A stretch of DNA of 26,797 nt from JBGVMW01 sp045125095. Its GTDB lineage: Bacteria > Bacillota > Clostridia > Lachnospirales > Lachnospiraceae. The stretch lies in the NCBI GenBank assembly GCA_045125095.1, contig JBGVMW010000024.1, forward strand, positions 1 to 26,797. The letters run 5' to 3'. Position 1 is the first letter of the stretch. Every line of letters begins with the position of its first letter. This document shows, one piece after another, positions 24,132-26,797 of this stretch. Position numbers and translations under genes: made by a program. Under the pieces are notes generated by a model. The model was not told where the DNA came from, ran no database searches, and worked only from the letters and a program-made list of their open reading frames with translations.

Positions 24132-24275
24132 GTAAGCGGTAAACCACATCGCCTTGAAAAAACTACTTAGTTTTTGAGATAATCTTCTTAAGGTAACAAG
24201 AAAACTAACTAGTTTTTAAGGAGAAGTTTGTATGGATAAATCGTAAGCAGTAGAGCTGACTGGTTTACCGCTTAC
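24132..24275 (+). repeat. 144-bp structured element with 15-bp terminal inverted repeats
   Basis: GTAAGCGGTAAACCA (24132-24146) is the perfect inverse of TGGTTTACCGCTTAC (24261-24275). Inside are two A/T hairpins with related arms (AAAAACTA/TAGTTTTT and AAAACTA/TAGTTTT). A Shine-Dalgarno AAGGAG at 24218 lies 8 nt before a four-codon ORF (ATG GAT AAA TCG TAA, 24232-24246). An upstream CTTCTTAA may pair over the ribosome site. It interrupts a copy of the stem-loop module. It could be a miniature transposable element or an attenuator-type RNA. Confidence 0.6.
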
Positions 24276-24304
24276 TATCTCCAGACATGGGGGTATCCCT
24301 TTTG
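24276..24304 (+). terminator. Stem-loop module copy 4 (3' part)
   Basis: TATCTCC..GGGGGTATCCC followed by TTTT matches the second half of the module at 22747. Its usual first half is separated from it by the 24132-24275 element. Confidence 0.6.
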
Positions 24305-24568
24305 CTTTAGGTTAGTACCAAGAAAACATCTATTACCATAAAAGAATTTGATAATAAGATAAGATGAGATAATTACAATGCATCAATACACTGCACTTTA
24401 GGGGAAGCGCAGGGGACTTGTAAATACAGTCAACAAACTCTTTAGGTCTACCATAAAAATCATAGGCAATGAACAATCTCAGACAATAGGTTATTCATCG
24501 CTTACAATTATTTAAATGATTGAATCAGGTGTTATATGAAAACAATTTAAAGAATGGAGAGGTGTAAA
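24305..24568. other. Non-coding leader before the small ORF
   Basis: AT-rich sequence with only minimal ORFs (seven codons or fewer) and no clear terminator. TTAGGGGAAGCGCAGGGGACTT at about 24402-24423 contains two GGGGA(A/C) units, reminiscent of the module flank. Confidence 0.4.
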
Positions 24569-24733
24569 ATGATAACAGAATGCGGAGAGAGAATGAATTT
24601 CATAGAGATGGAGAATAAATTCAAAGTTTTTGAGAATATTTCGGATATTGATGCTATTCTGCAAGAACAAATGAAAGAAAACGATTTAAAACAGTCTAAG
24701 AGCATTGCACATGCACTAGAATTAAATAGGTGA
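24569..24733 (+). CDS. Small protein, 54 aa, possible antitoxin partner
   Basis: ATG 24569 has GGAGAGGTG just upstream. The 54-residue product (starting MITECGERMNFIEMENKFKV) is highly charged and predicted mostly helical, with a C-terminal helix QSKSIAHALELNR. It lies 80 nt before the RelA/SpoT-domain gene in the same direction with no terminator between. A small ORF directly before a single-domain alarmone synthetase is a layout known for toxSAS toxin-antitoxin pairs. The assignment rests on position only; I recognise no antitoxin family. Confidence 0.5.
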   Translation: MITECGERMNFIEMENKFKVFENISDIDAILQEQMKENDLKQSKSIAHALELNR

Positions 24734-24813
24734 TATAAAGGTGACTCAAAATTCAAATAATTGTAATAATAATCAAAAGGTAGTCATAAACTATAAATTA
24801 CAGGAGAGAAATA

Positions 24814-25737
24814 ATGCAAGAAAAAGATATTTATGATATGATCATAGAAAATACGGCAAAGGAGTGGTATTCTTCTAGGGCAGATAATTTACAAACTAAT
24901 AGTCCTAATTGGGAAGAACCAAGATACTCGAAGAAGCAAATAGACAAAGCGGGTAAAACGATATCTATGTTCTCTAGAAAGATAAAAGAGGGATTTGATG
25001 TACAAGGTATTAACGTGCGAGATTTTAACGAAGCAATAAAAATTTTATATAATTGGCGTTCATCTCATGCGTATCCTTTAGAGGTAATCACAAATAACCT
25101 TAGGTGTAGTAATCCAAAAGCAAATGTAGTGCAAAGATTGAAACGTTTAGATTCCATAATAGGTAAAATAGAAAGATTTCCCGATATGAGTTTATATCGT
25201 ATGCAAGATTTGGGTGGTTGTAGAGTAATTGTAGATTCAATTAGTGAAGTGTATGACGCTATCGATAAATTTAAAACATCGAGAATAAGACATGTTTTAA
25301 AACGAGAAAATGATTATATTCAAAATCCTAAAGAATCGGGTTACAGAAGCTATCATATGGTTTATCAGTTCCAAAGTGATGAAACTGAAACCTACAATAA
25401 AAACATCTTGATAGAGATTCAGTTTAGAACAAAATTACAACATATATGGGCAACCGCTGTTGAAATGATGGGCATCTTTACAAAATCTAAATTAAAAGCA
25501 AGTATTGGTGATGAAGATATTCTTAGATTTTTTGTTCTTGTCTCATCACTATTTGCAAAGCTTGAAGAAACACCAATATGCCCTAATACAATAGACGATA
25601 ATGATGCAATTATTCAGGAAATCAAGAAGATTGATAATAAGATAAAATTAGTGCGTCAAATACACTACACTTTAGACAAGTTCACTATCCGGTTAGACTT
25701 GTATGGAATGAAACTTTCCATAATCTGGATGAATTGA
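24814..25737 (+). CDS. RelA/SpoT-domain nucleotide pyrophosphotransferase, probably 3' truncated
   Basis: This 307-aa protein starts with AGGAGAG 6 nt upstream. It has the synthetase core of RelA/SpoT proteins: YRMQDLGGCRVIV with the Mg-binding Asp at 132, NPKESGYRSYH with the base-stacking Tyr at 177, and IEIQFRT with the catalytic Glu at 201, followed by LQHIWATAVEMMG. No HD hydrolase, TGS or ACT domain is present. It is therefore a stand-alone small synthetase, of the accessory type whose members make (p)ppGpp, make (pp)pApp or pyrophosphorylate tRNA. Relatives usually continue some 50-70 residues further. Here the last ~15 residues (LDLYGMKLSIIWMN) look foreign and run into a transposase fragment, so a C-terminal truncation near 25680 is likely. 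Confidence 0.85.
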   Translation: MQEKDIYDMIIENTAKEWYSSRADNLQTNSPNWEEPRYSKKQIDKAGKTISMFSRKIKEGFDVQGINVRDFNEAIKILYNWRSSHAYPLEVITNNLRCSNPKANVVQRLKRLDSIIGKIERFPDMSLYRMQDLGGCRVIVDSISEVYDAIDKFKTSRIRHVLKRENDYIQNPKESGYRSYHMVYQFQSDETETYNKNILIEIQFRTKLQHIWATAVEMMGIFTKSKLKASIGDEDILRFFVLVSSLFAKLEETPICPNTIDDNDAIIQEIKKIDNKIKLVRQIHYTLDKFTIRLDLYGMKLSIIWMN

Positions 25738-25746
25738 GAGCCATAA

Positions 25747-26283
25747 ACAGGGCAGAAGCACACAGCGGAAAAAGGAGCAGGAGCAAAGAGGGCAAGATAT
25801 AACAGCAGCTTAATTGACAGTAATATTCTTCCGGCAGGCTTTGAGGTGGAAAATCTTGCAGAAACCTATGTAATATTCATTACAGAAAATGATGTAATCG
25901 GCAAGAATAAGCCAATCTACCACATTGACCGATATATCAGAGAAGCCGAGGAATATTTTGATGACGGTTCCCATATCATATATGTAAATGCTTCCTACAA
26001 AGATGATACGGAATTGGGAAAGCTCATGCATGACTTTTCTGTGATTGAACCGGAGGATATGAACTTTAAGGTGCTTGCCAATGCGACAGGCTATTATAAA
26101 AAGGATAAGGAGGGCATACAGGCTATGTGTAAAGCGATGGAAGATATGATAACTGATGACAGAAAAGAAGCGGCTATTCGTATGCTTGAAAGTGGAAAGC
26201 TGACGAATGAGGATATTGCAAAGTTTTCAGGTTTACCATTAGAGGTGGTAGAGGAACTTGCAGATAGTTTGCAGACCGTATAA
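25747..26283 (+). pseudogene. C-terminal part of an Rpn-family nuclease/transposase
   Basis: The frame is open from 25747 and gives KRARYNSSLIDSNIL, ETYVIFITENDVIGKNKPIYHIDR and DDGSHIIYVNASYKDDTELG. These are typical of the middle and C-terminal part of Rpn/PD-(D/E)XK transposase-like proteins, ending in a helical tail (LTNEDIAKFSGLPLEVVEELA). The N-terminal half with the nuclease active site is missing, and no in-frame ATG with a ribosome site precedes it; a GTG at 25846 lies inside conserved sequence. The intact C-terminal frame suggests recent truncation. Confidence 0.8.
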
Positions 26284-26351
26284 TGCAACAATTCAACAAC
26301 TGACTTTAAATGGCAGGAAATCTTATTTTGGATAAGGTAACCTGCCTTGTT

Positions 26352-26468
26352 TCAGAAGATAGTTTGTTATCGGCTATGGAAAGAGCCGGCAGTGAGGATA
26401 TGGATGATGATGTAGAACGTAAAGGTCTTGGCACACCTGCCACCAGAGCAGACATTATTGAAAAGTTA
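26352..26468 (+). pseudogene. topB: Fragment of DNA topoisomerase III
   Basis: About 38 codons encode SEDSLLSAMERAGSEDM, then ERKGLGTPATRADIIEKL, the strongly conserved block of the TopB-type topoisomerases carried by conjugative elements. The reading frame stops at the junction with the 112-bp repeat. Only this internal piece remains, so it is a relic of an integrative element. Confidence 0.85.
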
Positions 26469-26580
26469 GTCTCAATACCTTAAAGGTAATGGGTGCTAAG
26501 GAGAAAAAAGTCTACACATACACATTCTATGTAGATACAGCAACAGTTACTACAGTAGACGTTCCAGAAGCAAACATTTA
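26469..26580 (+). repeat. 112-bp direct repeat, copy 2 (gene fragment)
   Basis: This is 97% identical by eye to 20834-20945 of the secreted-protein gene, with only three silent C/T changes. In the gene's frame it encodes from NTLKVMGAK to VPEANI and then meets TAA, provided by the flank of the stem-loop module (CAAACATTTAAG). The upstream part of the gene is absent; its 5' junction is to the topB fragment. Confidence 0.92.
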
Positions 26581-26613
26581 AGTGGTATCTCCGGAAACGG
26601 GGTGCCTCTTTTA
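26581..26613 (+). terminator. Stem-loop module copy 5
   Basis: GTGGTATCTCC pairs with GGGGTGCCTC around a GGAAA-containing loop, followed by TTTTA. The flank CAAACATTTAAG overlaps the end of the gene fragment. Confidence 0.7.
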
Positions 26614-26639
26614 TTTTTAGGCTTGTTCTATGGTAATCA

Positions 26640-26667
26640 GAAAGAGTAGGAGAGATCCTGCTCTTTT
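26640..26667 (+). terminator. Intrinsic terminator near the right end
   Basis: AAAGAGTAGGA pairs with TCCTGCTCTTT (one wobble), followed by T-rich sequence. Confidence 0.8.
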
Positions 26668-26670
26668 CTT

Positions 26671-26797
26671 TGTATACAATTAGGTAATTGCGAAACGCCA
26701 ACAAGGTAGTGAATTGTCAGAATTGTTTGTGACAGATAGCTGTTTGCTACATAGTCTATATGTGACCCTCTGAAAACGTCGGCACTTAGGCTGTGTA
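26671..26797 (-). repeat. Right-end copy of the dispersed palindromic element
   Basis: Bases 26671-26711 match the right half of the 5618-5692 element in inverse orientation (AATTGCGAAACGCCAACAAGGTAGTGA). Bases 26712-26761 are the inverse of 62-110. The end (CTTAGGCTGTGTA) repeats the hairpin arm at the window start. The window therefore begins and ends inside inverted copies of the same element. Confidence 0.75.

Noticed and set aside
25846..26283. Intact 145-aa gene starting at GTG 25846
   Set aside because: The conserved frame extends upstream to 25747 without a start codon; the GTG lies within family-conserved sequence and has no ribosome site.
20834..26580. Template/variable repeat pair of a diversity-generating retroelement, given a nearby RT remnant
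   Set aside because: The three differences are C/T transitions at silent third positions, not adenine-directed changes, and the RT fragment is of group II intron type and broken.
21215..26613. Integron cassette array with attC sites
   Set aside because: No integrase gene was seen. The repeats look like stem-loops with T tails and lack recognisable attC core sites, although a cassette-like spread is kept open as a finding.
1..26797. CRISPR array
   Set aside because: No regularly spaced short direct repeats were seen; the repeats present are palindromic intergenic elements and terminators.

Overview
The window reads as a low-GC Gram-positive chromosome of the Clostridia, most likely Lachnospiraceae (Roseburia/Agathobacter/Butyrivibrio-like). 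The reasons are strong AGGAGG ribosome sites, AT-rich codon use, a membrane-anchored type I pullulanase, a stand-alone nadA-nadB-nadC operon, HflX, and a MacB-type exporter with a CARDB-like partner protein. The species cannot be fixed from sequence alone.

Positions 1-18.9 kb look like ordinary chromosome, almost all on the + strand and with clear intrinsic terminators between units. In order: a small membrane protein (269-811), a Glu-rich coiled-coil protein (1241-2164), a secreted and membrane-anchored pullulanase (2421-5558), HflX (5865-7103), the de novo NAD operon nadA-nadB-nadC (7195-10274), a GlgB-like protein with its catalytic residues replaced (10550-12784) that overlaps a MscS channel gene by one base, a 90-aa orphan, a three-gene ABC exporter operon (14395-18664) and tRNA-Thr(CGU) at 18841. 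Signal peptidase I follows on the - strand (18996-19499).

From about 19.5 kb the sequence becomes an accessory region. It holds a secreted protein with chitobiase-like repeats (20050-21165) preceded by a long leader with a 17-codon ORF, small orphans, an orphan 390-aa protein, and a RelA/SpoT-domain (small alarmone synthetase or toxSAS-like) gene with a 54-aa ORF upstream. Between them lie fragments of mobile-element genes: group II intron reverse transcriptase, an Rpn/PD-(D/E)XK transposase-nuclease, topoisomerase III, and an M50 protease start. A stem-loop module with a CAACATTTAAGGGG-like flank recurs after the genes. A 112-bp direct repeat, one copy inside the secreted-protein gene and one at 26469-26580, brackets 5.6 kb of this region.

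A dispersed palindromic intergenic element is present at both window ends in opposite orientation and at 5618-5692. The window may therefore end where an assembly broke on a multicopy repeat. The observations most worth a second look are the catalytically disarmed GlgB homologue, the direct-repeat-bracketed accessory segment with its recurrent stem-loop module, the RelA/SpoT gene with its small upstream ORF, the structured insert at 24132-24275, the perfect 10-bp inverted repeat around the -10 box of the tRNA promoter, and the paired Met-rich segments in the ABC exporter.
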